Assembly: GCA_018061025.1 (NCBI GenBank)
Contig: JAGOUY010000004.1
Span: forward strand, 46,099-110,098
Direction: 5' to 3'
Length of the DNA: 64,000 nt
Origin: Patescibacteria group bacterium
GTDB lineage: Bacteria; Patescibacteriota; Patescibacteriia; 2-12-FULL-60-25
Shown piece after piece: positions 43,016-52,024 of this stretch. Position numbers and translations under genes: made by a program. The stretch's first letter is position 1; each line of letters opens with the position of its first letter. The notes below the pieces were generated by a model. That model searched no databases. It saw only the letters and a program-made list of their open reading frames with translations, and had not been told where the DNA came from.

Positions 43016-44533
43016 ATGTCTTGGGGGATGCGTTTGAGACGGTATGTGCCAGGAATGATCCTGGGACTTGGAACCGTTCTCCGTATATATGCGCTCGGTG
43101 AGCGGGATTTTTGGTATGACGAGGCCTTCACCGCGAATATGGTTCGTCATGACTGGAGTAGCATGTGGAAGGAGATCGCCTATGACGTCCATCCGCCGTT
43201 ACACTACCTCCTCCTTAAGGGATATTCCCTAGTCGCAGGAACAGGCGTCATGAGTCTACGAGTATTTTCCGTCATCTGTGGCGTGGCGAGTGTCTGGCTC
43301 GTGTACCTGATCGGAAAAGAACTCTTTACGAAACGAGCTGGTCTTTATGCTGGTCTCTTGGCCGCTCTTTCTCCGTTTGCTATTCAGTACTCCCAGGAAA
43401 ATCGGATGTATGCTTTGTATAGCCTCCTTATCTTATTGGCTGTCTACTGCTTTATTCGAGCTCTCTCTACCCACACAGGGTACCGCTGGTGGATAGGTTG
43501 GGGGGCAAGCTTTGCCTTCGCGTGTCTGACTCATTACATGGCGCTTGTCTTTGGAGCCTGTTTTCTGACAGCTTGGCTCATCCTGCGCACAGACCTTAAA
43601 ACTCTTGTCTTTTCTCCATTCCGTGCCCGTCTCACGGCTATCAAAACCCTCTTCCCATCAAAAGGCCTCCTTTTGGGAGGGATCGTAGGCTTTCTCATCT
43701 TTCTGCCCTGGCTGGAGACATTTTTTCACCAATTTAAAAATAGTAAAAACATCTCTAACTTTAAAATACCTCCGACGCTGGGTGATCTCGTGACGAACCT
43801 TCAGATCTTTTTGATTGGAACCCCAAAAGGAGAACTCTCTCCTTGGGCGTCGAATCCTAACATCGTGGCCAACATCCCAACGGCGACACTCACCTTTTTT
43901 ATTGTCGTCGGATTATCCCTCATCGTTATCTATCTCTTACAGCACTCGACCAGGAAGACGTTGTTTTTGGTGAGTTTATCCTTTGGCTTCTTATTCTTCT
44001 CGTACATACTCTCCTCGTTTGATGAATATTATTTTATAAGTCGATACGTCCTCCCGGCGGCGTACGTTCTCTATATTTTGCTCGGATACTGGCTAAGCTT
44101 ACTGCCTCCCCCTCGCGCTGGGGCCGTTTTAGCCATCTACATCACTGCCCTGCTTTTGATCCAATCGACCCCAAACTCGCAAGGGTTCAATGAATTTTCC
44201 AGGCATCTGTCTGAATACTCCTCTTTTCATTTCTACAGCCTCAATACCTTCGACTACATGCTCGCGAAGTATTATGTGGGCCCGGAGCGGCTTACGCTCT
44301 ATAACACCAATTGGCCGCCCTACGACAGTCGTCCCTGGCCTGGGATTGGGTATACCACTAAACGCTTAGAGAACTTTGACGAGCTAAAAAACGACCCCCA
44401 AGGGATCGTCATTTGGAACGTGCGGCTCCCTCTTGAGGAGCGTGATGATCACAACTTTGACACGCGTCAATTTGAACGGATCGCAAAATATCAAAACGTC
44501 GAGCTGTATCGTCCCAAACAATTTGTTAAGTAA
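43016..44533 (+). CDS. Membrane glycosyltransferase of the GT39/ArnT-like type
   Basis: The product has 505 residues from the ATG at 43016. An in-frame TTG at 42980 or Met at 43028 are alternatives. The first extracytoplasmic loop carries GERDFWYDEAFT near residues 27-38 and then DVHPPLHYLLL, the acidic catalytic pattern of polyprenyl-phosphate-dependent mannosyl/aminoarabinose transferases. About ten or eleven membrane helices follow, then a 120-residue soluble C-terminal part. It moves a sugar from a lipid-phosphate donor to a surface acceptor. Acceptor unknown. Confidence 0.8.
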   Translation: MSWGMRLRRYVPGMILGLGTVLRIYALGERDFWYDEAFTANMVRHDWSSMWKEIAYDVHPPLHYLLLKGYSLVAGTGVMSLRVFSVICGVASVWLVYLIGKELFTKRAGLYAGLLAALSPFAIQYSQENRMYALYSLLILLAVYCFIRALSTHTGYRWWIGWGASFAFACLTHYMALVFGACFLTAWLILRTDLKTLVFSPFRARLTAIKTLFPSKGLLLGGIVGFLIFLPWLETFFHQFKNSKNISNFKIPPTLGDLVTNLQIFLIGTPKGELSPWASNPNIVANIPTATLTFFIVVGLSLIVIYLLQHSTRKTLFLVSLSFGFLFFSYILSSFDEYYFISRYVLPAAYVLYILLGYWLSLLPPPRAGAVLAIYITALLLIQSTPNSQGFNEFSRHLSEYSSFHFYSLNTFDYMLAKYYVGPERLTLYNTNWPPYDSRPWPGIGYTTKRLENFDELKNDPQGIVIWNVRLPLEERDDHNFDTRQFERIAKYQNVELYRPKQFVK

Positions 44534-44548
44534 CCTTACCGCGTGGGG

Positions 44549-45604
44549 CTATTCTTCGCTTGGGATCCCCTCTGATAATTCATTCATAAGCGTGCGAAAT
44601 TCTTCGTCGGAGAAGAAGCGGAAGCGGATTTCACCTTGGCCGGTGGGCTTGCGCTTGATATCGACTTTGCAGCGGAAGAGTTCGCGCAATTCGTTTTCGG
44701 CTCCCATCACATTTGGGTCACGGACGGCGCGGCGGCGACCTAAACGATCGCTAATGGAGTCCTCGGCTTCACGGACAGTGACGTGCCCAGCCATCATTTT
44801 TTTGAAGACTTCTAAGCGATCCTTGTCATTAGGAAGCGACAAAAGCGTACGTGCTTGTGACATGGAAATACGTCGATCGACCAGCGCCTCCTGAATCTCC
44901 GCCGGTAGTTGCAATAAACGAATCATGTTCGCAATTTGGGAACGGCTTTTCCCCATTTTTTGACCGATCTCATCTTGGGTAAGATGGAATTGGTCCATGA
45001 GACGAATGTAGGCTTTCGCTTCTTCAATCGCATTGAGATCCTGACGTTGGATATTCTCAATCATGGCCAACTCAAGTTTTTGCTGGTCGGTGGCCTCGCG
45101 TAAAATCGCCGGAACGGTTTTTAAGCCCGCGATTGTAGAAGCGCGCAAACGGCGTTCACCTGCGATCAATTCATAGCTTCCATCGGGACGACGCGTGACG
45201 ACAATGGGCTGTAAAATGCCATGCTCTTTGATACTCGCAATCAACTCCTCCATCTCGTGATGGTCGAAATGCAAACGCGGTTGGTGTGGGTTGCGTTGGA
45301 TTTTTTCAATCGGAACCTGGAGTACCATCATACCCTGTGGGGACTCGTCTTTGTTACCCTGAGAGACAGGAACAGCGTGCGACGCACGTGACTCTTCTGC
45401 GGTTAGCCGAGGAGACAGGGTGGGATTTGCTTGCGCGGAGGCGATGGGCGTCCCTACATTTCCCCCATTGTTTACCGCTTCAACCACAACACCCTCCCCC
45501 ATTTTGCGTGGTGGATAGGGAGGCGTGATAACGGCGTGGTTTGGCTTGGGGGGGATAAGAGCCCCTAACCCTTTTCCAAGTCCTGATTGGCGGCCAATAA
45601 TCAT
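44549..45604 (-). CDS. parB: Chromosome-partition protein ParB
   Basis: The product has 351 residues. A short N-terminal GLGKGLGALIPP peptide is the usual ParA-stimulating start. A proline-rich linker follows, then the ParB/Srx CTPase domain (PIEKIQRNPHQPR, ELIAGERRLRAS) and the HTH LTQDEIGQKMGKSRSQIANM near 210. A C-terminal dimerisation domain includes FRCKVDIKRKPTGQGEIRFR. It is downstream of parA with 20 bp between. I searched by eye for parS-like palindromes in the window and saw none. Confidence 0.95.
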   Translation of the reverse strand: MIIGRQSGLGKGLGALIPPKPNHAVITPPYPPRKMGEGVVVEAVNNGGNVGTPIASAQANPTLSPRLTAEESRASHAVPVSQGNKDESPQGMMVLQVPIEKIQRNPHQPRLHFDHHEMEELIASIKEHGILQPIVVTRRPDGSYELIAGERRLRASTIAGLKTVPAILREATDQQKLELAMIENIQRQDLNAIEEAKAYIRLMDQFHLTQDEIGQKMGKSRSQIANMIRLLQLPAEIQEALVDRRISMSQARTLLSLPNDKDRLEVFKKMMAGHVTVREAEDSISDRLGRRRAVRDPNVMGAENELRELFRCKVDIKRKPTGQGEIRFRFFSDEEFRTLMNELSEGIPSEE

Positions 45605-45624
45605 AATGTGCGTGTAAGTAAAAA

Positions 45625-46383
45625 TTAACGTTCAAGCAGTTCACGCGCTAGCCGTTCGTAGGCACGAGCCCCTTTGGAGGTCGCGTCAAAGTGCACGATG
45701 GTACGGCCAAACGAGGGGGCTTCGGCTAAGCGGACATTCCGTGGGATGACTGCGCGAAAAATATTATTCGGAAAGTATTTGTATAACTCCTGTAAGACGT
45801 CATCGGATAGCTTGGTACGACCATCGTACATCGTAAGCACCGCACCCAAGACATCAATCTCGGGACGGATGCGCTCTTTAACGAGTTGAACGGTTTCTAG
45901 TAGCTGGCCAAGCCCTTCCAACGCATAGTATTCCGCCTGAACAGGGATGAGAATTTCGTCCCCGGCCACGATGCCGTTTAAGGTGATGAGTCCAAGGGTG
46001 GGCGGACAATCAATCAAAATAAAATCGTAGTCATTACGAATTTCTAATAAAGCGTCGCGCAAGCGGTGTTCGCGGCGCTCCATATCCACTAGCTCGATGT
46101 TAAGACCGGCTAAGGCGGTGGTGGCAGGGGCGACACGCATCGTCTCATGCGCCGTAGGTTGGGCAATATCCTTTATCCGCACCTGTCCCAGCACGGCTTC
46201 GTAGATCCCCTGATTGAGATTACGATGGTCAATCCCTAGTCCCGCGGTCGCATTGGCCTGAGGATCCATGTCGACGATGAGGACAAACTTCCCTAATTCT
46301 GCTAAATAGGCGCCCAAATTAATGGCGGTCGTGGTTTTTCCCACGCCGCCTTTTTGGTTTACGATCGAGATAATCCGCGCCAT
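45625..46383 (-). CDS. parA: Chromosome-partition ATPase ParA (Soj)
   Basis: The product has 252 residues from the ATG at 46383. The deviant Walker A is NQKGGVGKTT at residues 8-17, with VDMDPQANAT near 37-46 and LIDCPPTLG near 119-127. It is a standard-length chromosomal Soj-type ATPase that forms a DNA-bound gradient moving ParB-parS complexes. The longer frame upstream (to 46425) is not supported by the family. It is the first gene of the parAB pair. Confidence 0.95.
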   Translation of the reverse strand: MARIISIVNQKGGVGKTTTAINLGAYLAELGKFVLIVDMDPQANATAGLGIDHRNLNQGIYEAVLGQVRIKDIAQPTAHETMRVAPATTALAGLNIELVDMERREHRLRDALLEIRNDYDFILIDCPPTLGLITLNGIVAGDEILIPVQAEYYALEGLGQLLETVQLVKERIRPEIDVLGAVLTMYDGRTKLSDDVLQELYKYFPNNIFRAVIPRNVRLAEAPSFGRTIVHFDATSKGARAYERLARELLER

Positions 46384-46453
46384 AAGAAACACGCGTAGTC
46401 TAAAACGGATGGAAGGAAGAAGCAAGCGAACAAATACAGAACTTGTTTATCGC

Positions 46454-48181
46454 TTAATGCAAAACGTTCAACCGATGATGTAGATCCAAACTATGGTCTT
46501 CTTTTTGACTGAGACGTTTACGGAGACGCGTTACATGCTTACGTTTTTCTGAAGTGAATTTGCCGGCATCACGTTGGAGTAGGTCTAAAAGCATGGAAGC
46601 GTACTTCCCTCCCAATTCATGAGGCACGACAACGTAACTCGCTCCTCCTTGATACAGCTCCATCGCTTCGTTGACGGTGTTTGCGAGCAAGATCACGGAA
46701 GGCCCTTTCTTGGTTGAGCGAGCTTCGCGTAAAATTAAGTGACTAATCTCTCGATCTGGAAGAGTGCTAATAACAAGTCGCGCTTGTTTTAAGGAGATGT
46801 CATCTAATAAGACACTGTCGGAGGCGTCACCATAGCGGCAAGGAATACCCTTGGCACGTAGGGCGTGGATGACACCAGGGTCAAAATCAACAACGAGATA
46901 TGGACATTTCCAGCTTTGAATGATCGGAAGAAATTCTTCGCCGAGACGATGACAGCCAAATAAAATCACTTCGTAGATTTCGGTCTCCGCCTCTTTCTGT
47001 GCAGACACGTGACGTTCACGCCAAGGCCAATACGCCATGAGTCTATCGAGGCGATCATAGATCCGTTCGGCATACATCATGAGCAGGGATGAGAGAGCGA
47101 TAGTCACACAGCCGATCAAGGTGACGGTGGCGGCGATGGAGGACGAGACATGGCCGACCTGGATGCCTAACCCTAATAAAATGAAAGAAAATTCACTTAC
47201 TTGCCCCATCGTAAGCCCGGTTAAAAAACTGGTTTTGTGATGGAAGCCTAATGCTCCCATCAGCACCATCATAATGAGGGGCTTTCCAATGAGGACAAAG
47301 GCGGCGAGAACGATGGTCGCGAACAAGATGGCGGGACTGGCGGGGACACCAAGCTGAGCGCCGAGACTTACAAAAAAGACGATCAAGAAAAAATCTCGTA
47401 CAACGCGCATGCGTGAACTAATGGCTTGATGATACGGAGAAGACGCGAGCGTTACACCGGCAGCCAAGGCTCCCAATTCTAAGGACAAGCCCGCTTCATG
47501 AAAAATCCCGGCCATCCCGATCCCCCATCCGGCAGAGAACAGGAAGAGAATATCTTGCGATACAGCGAAGATCGGGGTTAGGCGTGGCAAGACCACTTTG
47601 GCCACGATGTACATAAGGACCAACAAGCCAGCGGCACGAGCGAAGGAGAAGAGGAGACCTTGCACTCCCCCGCCTTGGCCTAGGGAGGTAATGACCACGA
47701 GACCAAGCGCGGCGATGATATCTTGGATTAACAAACATCCAATCGCGATCTTTCCATGCAAACTCCCTAAGGCTTTTTTGTCCGATAAGATTTTGGAAAC
47801 AACGATTGTGCTACTTAAGGTAAGTCCGATCGCGAGATAACCAGAAACAAGCGGGCCATAGCCTAAAACATAGGCTAGACCGTAGATAGGAACCGCGGTG
47901 AGGATGAATTGGCCGATGCCAGTGAGGGCGGCCATTTTTCCAACTTCTTTGATGACACCGGGGTTAAGCGTTAAGCCAACGATAAATAGCAAAGCCGCAA
48001 TCCCTAGTTGAGCAAATACTTCTAAGCTCTCGCCGGAATGTAACGCGTTAAATACGAGAGGGCCGCCGATGATGCCGGTAATGACATACCCCAACATGAG
48101 GGGCAGACGGAAATATTTCATGACAAATGCCAGCACAGCCGCAAACCCAAAGATAAAACTCATTTCAAGGAACACGCTCAT
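46454..48181 (-). CDS. Kef/CPA2-type monovalent cation-proton antiporter with RCK domain
   Basis: The product has 575 residues. About 12 membrane helices span residues 1-390 (typical blocks: LGYVITGIIGGP, LIQDIIAA, ELGALAAGVTLA, SLGAQLGVPA). A cytoplasmic TrkA-N/RCK Rossmann domain lies near 410-530 (VILFGCHRLGEEFL, RYGDASDSVLLDD). The TrkA-C lobe is absent. It exchanges K+ or Na+ for protons under nucleotide control. TGGTATACT, an extended -10, ends seven bases before the ATG at 48181, so the message is nearly leaderless. An in-frame upstream extension is therefore rejected. Confidence 0.9.
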   Translation of the reverse strand: MSVFLEMSFIFGFAAVLAFVMKYFRLPLMLGYVITGIIGGPLVFNALHSGESLEVFAQLGIAALLFIVGLTLNPGVIKEVGKMAALTGIGQFILTAVPIYGLAYVLGYGPLVSGYLAIGLTLSSTIVVSKILSDKKALGSLHGKIAIGCLLIQDIIAALGLVVITSLGQGGGVQGLLFSFARAAGLLVLMYIVAKVVLPRLTPIFAVSQDILFLFSAGWGIGMAGIFHEAGLSLELGALAAGVTLASSPYHQAISSRMRVVRDFFLIVFFVSLGAQLGVPASPAILFATIVLAAFVLIGKPLIMMVLMGALGFHHKTSFLTGLTMGQVSEFSFILLGLGIQVGHVSSSIAATVTLIGCVTIALSSLLMMYAERIYDRLDRLMAYWPWRERHVSAQKEAETEIYEVILFGCHRLGEEFLPIIQSWKCPYLVVDFDPGVIHALRAKGIPCRYGDASDSVLLDDISLKQARLVISTLPDREISHLILREARSTKKGPSVILLANTVNEAMELYQGGASYVVVPHELGGKYASMLLDLLQRDAGKFTSEKRKHVTRLRKRLSQKEDHSLDLHHRLNVLH

Positions 48182-48210
48182 GCGCTCAAGTATACCATAC
48201 GCGTTTTCCG

Positions 48211-48229
48211 TTCTCTGACTGTCAGAGAA
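48211..48229. promoter_or_regulatory. Palindromic operator candidate between divergent genes
   Basis: TTCTCTGACTGTCAGAGAA is a perfect 9-bp inverted repeat around one base. It lies between the -10 boxes of the antiporter gene (minus) and the lipoprotein gene (plus), so a bound repressor could block both. Confidence 0.45.
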
Positions 48230-48256
48230 ATCGGTCATGTGTTATGCTTTTTATCT

Positions 48257-48709
48257 ATGAAACATCCTTCTTTTCTTCCTGCGTTCGCCCTAGCTCTCAC
48301 GCTCGTGCTTACCGGGGCTGGCTGTTCTTCCTCCTCTACCCCCGAATCCCCTTCTGCCCCAAGTACCGGTGCGGGTGCAGGTATGGACATCTTTGGCGGC
48401 AGTGGCCAAGCCTCAAATGTCCCAAGTGATATTCCCGTTTATCCTGGCGGCACCGTCATCTCCGTCAGTGGAGATCAATACCAGAGCTCCGTCGCACAAT
48501 TAACACCCGTCAAGACAGACGTGCTCACAGAATGGGTACGCCAACAATTTACTGCAAAAAAGACAACCCTAAAGAAGACGGATTCAAATGCGAGTGGGTC
48601 TTCTAAGACGTACACATACGAAGGGGAAGGAAAGCGCTATGAAGTACGCGTAGATACGCCACAGGATAACAGCGGTGCGTTTCTCACCATCAAGCGCCAG
48701 GAGATGTAA
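48257..48709 (+). CDS. Small lipoprotein, unknown
   Basis: The product has 150 residues from the ATG at 48257. A signal peptide ends in the lipobox LTGAGC, giving a lipid-modified Cys near residue 23. A serine/proline-rich linker follows, then a compact domain (SDIPVYPGGTVISVSGDQYQ, LTEWVRQQF) of the kind seen in many short bacterial lipoproteins that begin with IPVYPGA-like strands. TATGCT lies eight bases before the ATG, so the leader is minimal. It is divergent from the antiporter gene and followed by a terminator. It is anchored to the outer face of the membrane. Confidence 0.75.
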   Translation: MKHPSFLPAFALALTLVLTGAGCSSSSTPESPSAPSTGAGAGMDIFGGSGQASNVPSDIPVYPGGTVISVSGDQYQSSVAQLTPVKTDVLTEWVRQQFTAKKTTLKKTDSNASGSSKTYTYEGEGKRYEVRVDTPQDNSGAFLTIKRQEM

Positions 48710-48726
48710 AAACAACAGTGCTAAAT

Positions 48727-48769
48727 AATAAAACACTCTTCGCCTATAATAAATGAAGGGTGTTTTATT
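48727..48769 (+). terminator. Terminator of the lipoprotein gene
   Basis: AATAAAACAC (48727-48736) followed by TCTTC pairs with GAAGGGTGTTTTATT (48755-48769), one G-T pair. The T-rich 3' arm is part of the stem. Confidence 0.7.
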
Positions 48770-48776
48770 ATGCTCT

Positions 48777-48805
48777 TAAAAAAAATACCCGCGGGAGGAG
48801 GCGGG
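48777..48805 (-). terminator. Terminator of the tandem HTH gene
   Basis: On the minus strand CCCGC (48801-48805) pairs with GCGGG (48788-48792), then TATTTTTTTT. Confidence 0.65.
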
Positions 48806-48834
48806 ATAGAGATCTACAGACGACGTACGGGAAC

Positions 48835-49215
48835 TTATCTGAGATTGAGACGTTGCTCAACTTTCTTGAGCTTATTCGCGAGCGTAATACGGCTAATGCG
48901 AAGATGCTTGGCTGCGGTGCGCTTGTTACCCCACCAATCCACGCTTGCCTGCATAAAAAAGTAAGCGAACAACCACTGGGGCATGTAGGGCACTTCTTGA
49001 ACGAGTTCGAGGAGATGCGGGTCAGCCTCCCACTTGTACAGGTGGAGATAGACATTTGCGCGAGAGACCTCGAGAACCCTCGCTACCTCCTTCTTATCCC
49101 TATGAACCTGTACGATCATGCAAAAATAGGCTTTTTCGACATCCCACAGACTACGCCCCTCCGTAATGAAGTTGATCATCAGCTCATCGAATGCGACACA
49201 CGGATCCCAGACCAT
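48835..49215 (-). CDS. Protein with two Fis-type helix-turn-helix units
   Basis: The product has 126 residues. Two similar segments, KEVARVLEVSRANVYLHLYK (residues 42-61) and RTAAKHLRISRITLANKLKK (about 99-118), each match the Fis/NtrC C-terminal HTH pattern. The second is the better match. A strong Shine-Dalgarno sequence, AAGGAGAGG, precedes the ATG. It is probably a small DNA-binding regulator. The duplicated HTH could bind two half-sites as a monomer. Its own terminator is at 48777. It belongs to the orphan class with strong ribosome sites, although its GC content is less extreme. A TTTACA-17-TTGGAT pair upstream is a weak promoter candidate. Confidence 0.75.
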   Translation of the reverse strand: MVWDPCVAFDELMINFITEGRSLWDVEKAYFCMIVQVHRDKKEVARVLEVSRANVYLHLYKWEADPHLLELVQEVPYMPQWLFAYFFMQASVDWWGNKRTAAKHLRISRITLANKLKKVEQRLNLR

Positions 49216-49343
49216 TGCTTTTCCTCTCCTTCAGCCTTGAAGAGACTTCAATCCAATCAAAATCCTCTCTTTTTGTAAAGGATCAAACCACCCCCCCCTT
49301 GCTAAAATTGGCTAGGAATGTTTCATTATCCTCGGAGGTGGCC

Positions 49344-49742
49344 ATGAGAGACGATGAGTTGATCGAGATGGAGCCGTGCGCTCACTGTGACGGCTCCCGC
49401 CTGTGCGAGTGTTACTGCGGTCGTAAATCCAAGATGCTCGATGGGCGTGGCAAGCCTGTGCGGAAAAATAAGTGTCACATGTGTCTGAGTTCTCCTTTTT
49501 TTGTTGCTGCGAGTTGCCACTGCGGGTGCGGCAGAGCAGATACGTTCGGGATCCAGCTTCCCCCTTCTTTTCAAGATTCTCCTCAGCCCCAGCTCGGTCC
49601 TTCGCGTCACGAAGAAGACTCCAACGGTACGACTAGAAGGCGTGGGTACCAGGCGGATCAGGCTGGTATTATGGACTTTTTCGTAGCTCAGTACTATAGA
49701 GCATGTTTAGATCATAGAAAAAAGCGCGTGGTAAAATATTAA
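49344..49742 (+). CDS. Cysteine-rich orphan protein
   Basis: The product has 132 residues from the ATG at 49344, five bases after GGAGGT. The first 70 residues hold ten cysteines in close pairs (CAHCDGSRLCECYCGR, CHMCLSS, CHCGCGR), consistent with one or two zinc sites. The pattern recalls DnaJ-like or zinc-ribbon folds but fits none exactly. The C-terminal half is polar and ends in a basic tail. An upstream in-frame extension lacks a ribosome site. It is divergent from the tandem HTH gene. No terminator is seen. Confidence 0.6.
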   Translation: MRDDELIEMEPCAHCDGSRLCECYCGRKSKMLDGRGKPVRKNKCHMCLSSPFFVAASCHCGCGRADTFGIQLPPSFQDSPQPQLGPSRHEEDSNGTTRRRGYQADQAGIMDFFVAQYYRACLDHRKKRVVKY

Positions 49743-49910
49743 ATACCGATCCGCGTGTGTTTCATACATCGGTTACAATCCTCTCACGATCTTTCCCTTT
49801 AGCCTTGCCTCATATAGACCCCATGTCTCATATGCGGCTCTTTTTTATTTTAGAATCTTCTTCATCTTATCTTGCCAACCAGCTTTTTCCGTCTTAGGAT
49901 AGATAAATCT

Positions 49911-51260
49911 ATGTCTTTGCAACTCATGCTTGAACGTTGGCTCGCACAAGCAGCACGCAAAACGATCGCTCGAGAAAAGCCTCTGATTATTGGGATTACG
50001 GGAACGGTGGGAAAATCTACGACGAAACAGGCGATTGAGGCGATTTTACATACGGAGGAATTAGAAGGAACCGTGCGGGTCACGAAAAAGAATTATAATA
50101 ATGAGCTAGGGGTACCGCTTACGATCTTTGATGCGGATGCGCCGGGACGTTCCCCGTTTAAATGGCTGTCTCTCTTAGCCAAAGCATTAACTATTTCTCG
50201 GGGATGGCAAACAACCGGCGTGCGTGTCTTTGTTTTGGAAATGGGGGCGGATAAGGCAGGTGATCTTGCGTATTTGACTTCGATTGCTCCGCCGCAGATT
50301 TCGGTTATCACGGCGGTGACGAGTGAGGATACGTCTCTCCCGCCTGTCCATCTCGCGAATTATCCATCCGTACAGGCGCTTGCAGATGAAAAGAGTACGC
50401 TTGCGCGTGTAGTACCAGAGGGAGGCACCGTTATTTTGAATGCAGATGATCCGCGTGTGTTTGCGATGCGCCACCAGACGCGTGCGCATATTATGAGCTA
50501 TGGAGAAACCGACGCGTCAGATGTTCGCTTACTCTCTTCGCGGATAAAGACACGCACAGAAAATAGCTACCTTATTCCGGAAGGCCTAGAGGCGACTATT
50601 CAATGTTTTCAGCATCGCATCACGCTTGTCATCCCGGGCGTGTTTGGACGTTCAATGGCCTATTCGACATGTGCGGCGTTAGCGGTAGCACATGCACTCG
50701 ATGTTCAGGCAGAGGCCAAGGAGTTGTTCATGCGTTATTTTAAACCCATGCCTGGGCGGACACGCATTATTCCCGGTAAAAATAACGTCACGCTGTTTGA
50801 TGATTCTTATAATGCGGCTCCGGCCTCGGTCATGTCTGGGTTGCGCGACATGGCAGCCTTAGAGCTCGCCCCCGGCCAACGTAAGATCGCGGTTATCGGA
50901 GAAATGCGCGAATTAGGGGAAGGATCAGAGGCCGCGCATCGCAAAATTGGTGCAGAGGCCGCTCGGCTAGGACTTGATTTTTTTCTTCCCTGTGGTACTC
51001 TTGCGCGCGTTATGGCAGAGGGTGCGCTCGCGAATGGGATGCCCGAAGATCGGGTCAAACCCCTCGCAGACACGCTCGATGCTATACCCTTGTTGGAAAC
51101 GATTCTCAAGCCAGGTGACGTCGTCTTTATGAAGGCGTCCCAAGGCAGAATTGATTCACACGGTGTTCGCATGGAACGCCTGGTAAAAGCCTTCATGGCC
51201 GAACCAGAGCGCGCCCGCGAACTCCTGTGTCGACAAGAGGAGCGCTGGAACAGCGTCTAA
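49911..51260 (+). CDS. murF: UDP-MurNAc-tripeptide--D-Ala-D-Ala ligase
   Basis: The product has 449 residues from the ATG at 49911. The Mur-ligase ATP loop GITGTVGKSTTK is near 29-40. Other blocks are VLEMGADKAGDLAYL, ILNADDPRV, and the C-terminal domain FDDSYNAAPASV and VIGEMRELGEGSEAAH, a set typical of MurF rather than MurC, D or E. It completes the peptidoglycan precursor by adding D-Ala-D-Ala. The class B PBP gene lies a few kilobases on. The frame is open upstream to 49872, but the family start favours 49911. Confidence 0.92.
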   Translation: MSLQLMLERWLAQAARKTIAREKPLIIGITGTVGKSTTKQAIEAILHTEELEGTVRVTKKNYNNELGVPLTIFDADAPGRSPFKWLSLLAKALTISRGWQTTGVRVFVLEMGADKAGDLAYLTSIAPPQISVITAVTSEDTSLPPVHLANYPSVQALADEKSTLARVVPEGGTVILNADDPRVFAMRHQTRAHIMSYGETDASDVRLLSSRIKTRTENSYLIPEGLEATIQCFQHRITLVIPGVFGRSMAYSTCAALAVAHALDVQAEAKELFMRYFKPMPGRTRIIPGKNNVTLFDDSYNAAPASVMSGLRDMAALELAPGQRKIAVIGEMRELGEGSEAAHRKIGAEAARLGLDFFLPCGTLARVMAEGALANGMPEDRVKPLADTLDAIPLLETILKPGDVVFMKASQGRIDSHGVRMERLVKAFMAEPERARELLCRQEERWNSV

Positions 51261-51284
51261 CGTTCGTAAGAACGACTTGGCCCC

Positions 51285-51311
51285 GCCACGTCGCTCGAGA
51301 GCGATCGTGGC
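51285..51311. repeat. Imperfect palindrome touching the 5' end of tRNA-Glu
   Basis: GCCACGTCGCTCGAGAGCGA and TCGTGGC form an imperfect member of the TCGCGA palindrome family. Its last bases are the first bases of the tRNA. Confidence 0.6.
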
Positions 51312-51383
51312 TCGTTCGTTTAATGGCTAGGACATCCCCCTCTCACGGGGAAAATAGGGGTTCGATTCCCCTACGAGCTACCA
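51309..51383 (+). tRNA. tRNA-Glu(CTC)
   Basis: The 75-nt gene has a GGCTCGT/ACGAGCT acceptor stem (first pair G-U), A73 and encoded CCA. The anticodon stem TCCCC/GGGGA encloses CTCTCAC, giving anticodon CTC. The T-loop is TTCGATT. The D-loop matches glutamate tRNAs (TTTAATGGCTAGGAC). Confidence 0.93.
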
Positions 51384-51419
51384 ATACAAAACACCGCCTA
51401 TTAGGCGGTGTTTTGTATT
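51384..51419. terminator. Terminator after tRNA-Glu
   Basis: ATACAAAACACCGCC pairs perfectly with GGCGGTGTTTTGTAT around a short loop, directly after the CCA end. T-rich on the plus strand. Confidence 0.85.
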
Positions 51420-51431
51420 GACTTTTGCAAC

Positions 51432-51454
51432 AAAAAAGAAGAGGAGCACTCTTC
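51432..51454 (-). terminator. Terminator of the lipoprotein gene 51494-51958
   Basis: On the minus strand GAAGAG (51449-51454) pairs with CTCTTC (51438-51443), followed by TTTTTTG. Confidence 0.75.
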
Positions 51455-51493
51455 AAGCGGGATCACCAAGGAAGAAAAAAGGAGCTGATGAAG

Positions 51494-51958
51494 CTATCGC
51501 GGTGAGGCGTGTGCGTTTCCTACTACGCAGACCCGTTCTTCGAGCACGTAGGTGGAATCCACGCGGCTGCCACCCACGAACAGTTGGATGGTGCGAGCGT
51601 TGCACCAGTCACTCCAGAGACGCGTCGCATCCCGGGGAAATACACGGAACTCCTGCGGGGCATGGGATCGGAAGACCAACGCATCCTGCTCGTTGAGAAC
51701 ATACCTGTCACCCCGCTGCACGAGGTCATACCCTTCGGGTCCGAAGAGCGCCTCCCCAGGAATCCAGACCTTCCACGCGCCCGTGGGCAGGGCCAGCTGG
51801 TACTGCGCCTGAACCTGCTGTGCAGCCTCCCTCCGCTCCCTTTCCATGCGGTGCTCTCCTTCTTCTTTCTCAGCACGTCTGCGCTTCATTTCCTGGCAGG
51901 AGACGAGCAGAAGAGCCAGGACGAGAACAACCAGTACGCGAACCATCCGGTGGATCAT
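51494..51958 (-). CDS. Orphan lipoprotein with charged helix
   Basis: The product has 154 residues from the ATG at 51958, six bases after GGAGG. The signal peptide ends in LLVSC, a lipobox with Cys near residue 22. A highly charged helix follows (MKRRRAEKEEGEHRMERERR), then a compact domain with WCNARTIQLFVGGSR and two further cysteines. Upstream in-frame Met is rejected on the ribosome-site evidence. TTGACA lies at 51999-52004 with a poor -10 box. It is another GC-rich secreted orphan cassette with its own terminator. No family is recognised. Confidence 0.7.
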   Translation of the reverse strand: MIHRMVRVLVVLVLALLLVSCQEMKRRRAEKEEGEHRMERERREAAQQVQAQYQLALPTGAWKVWIPGEALFGPEGYDLVQRGDRYVLNEQDALVFRSHAPQEFRVFPRDATRLWSDWCNARTIQLFVGGSRVDSTYVLEERVCVVGNAHASPR

Positions 51959-52024
51959 TTTGAACCTCCAGAGTGTTTTTTCCACGTTTTCCTGATTATG
52001 TCAATGGATAACGCTAGCGATGGT

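Noticed and set aside
44549..46383. parS sites or origin near parAB
   Set aside because: No sequence close to the usual 16-bp parS palindrome and no DnaA-box cluster was seen. The GTGAAAC near 114-120 is only a half-site.
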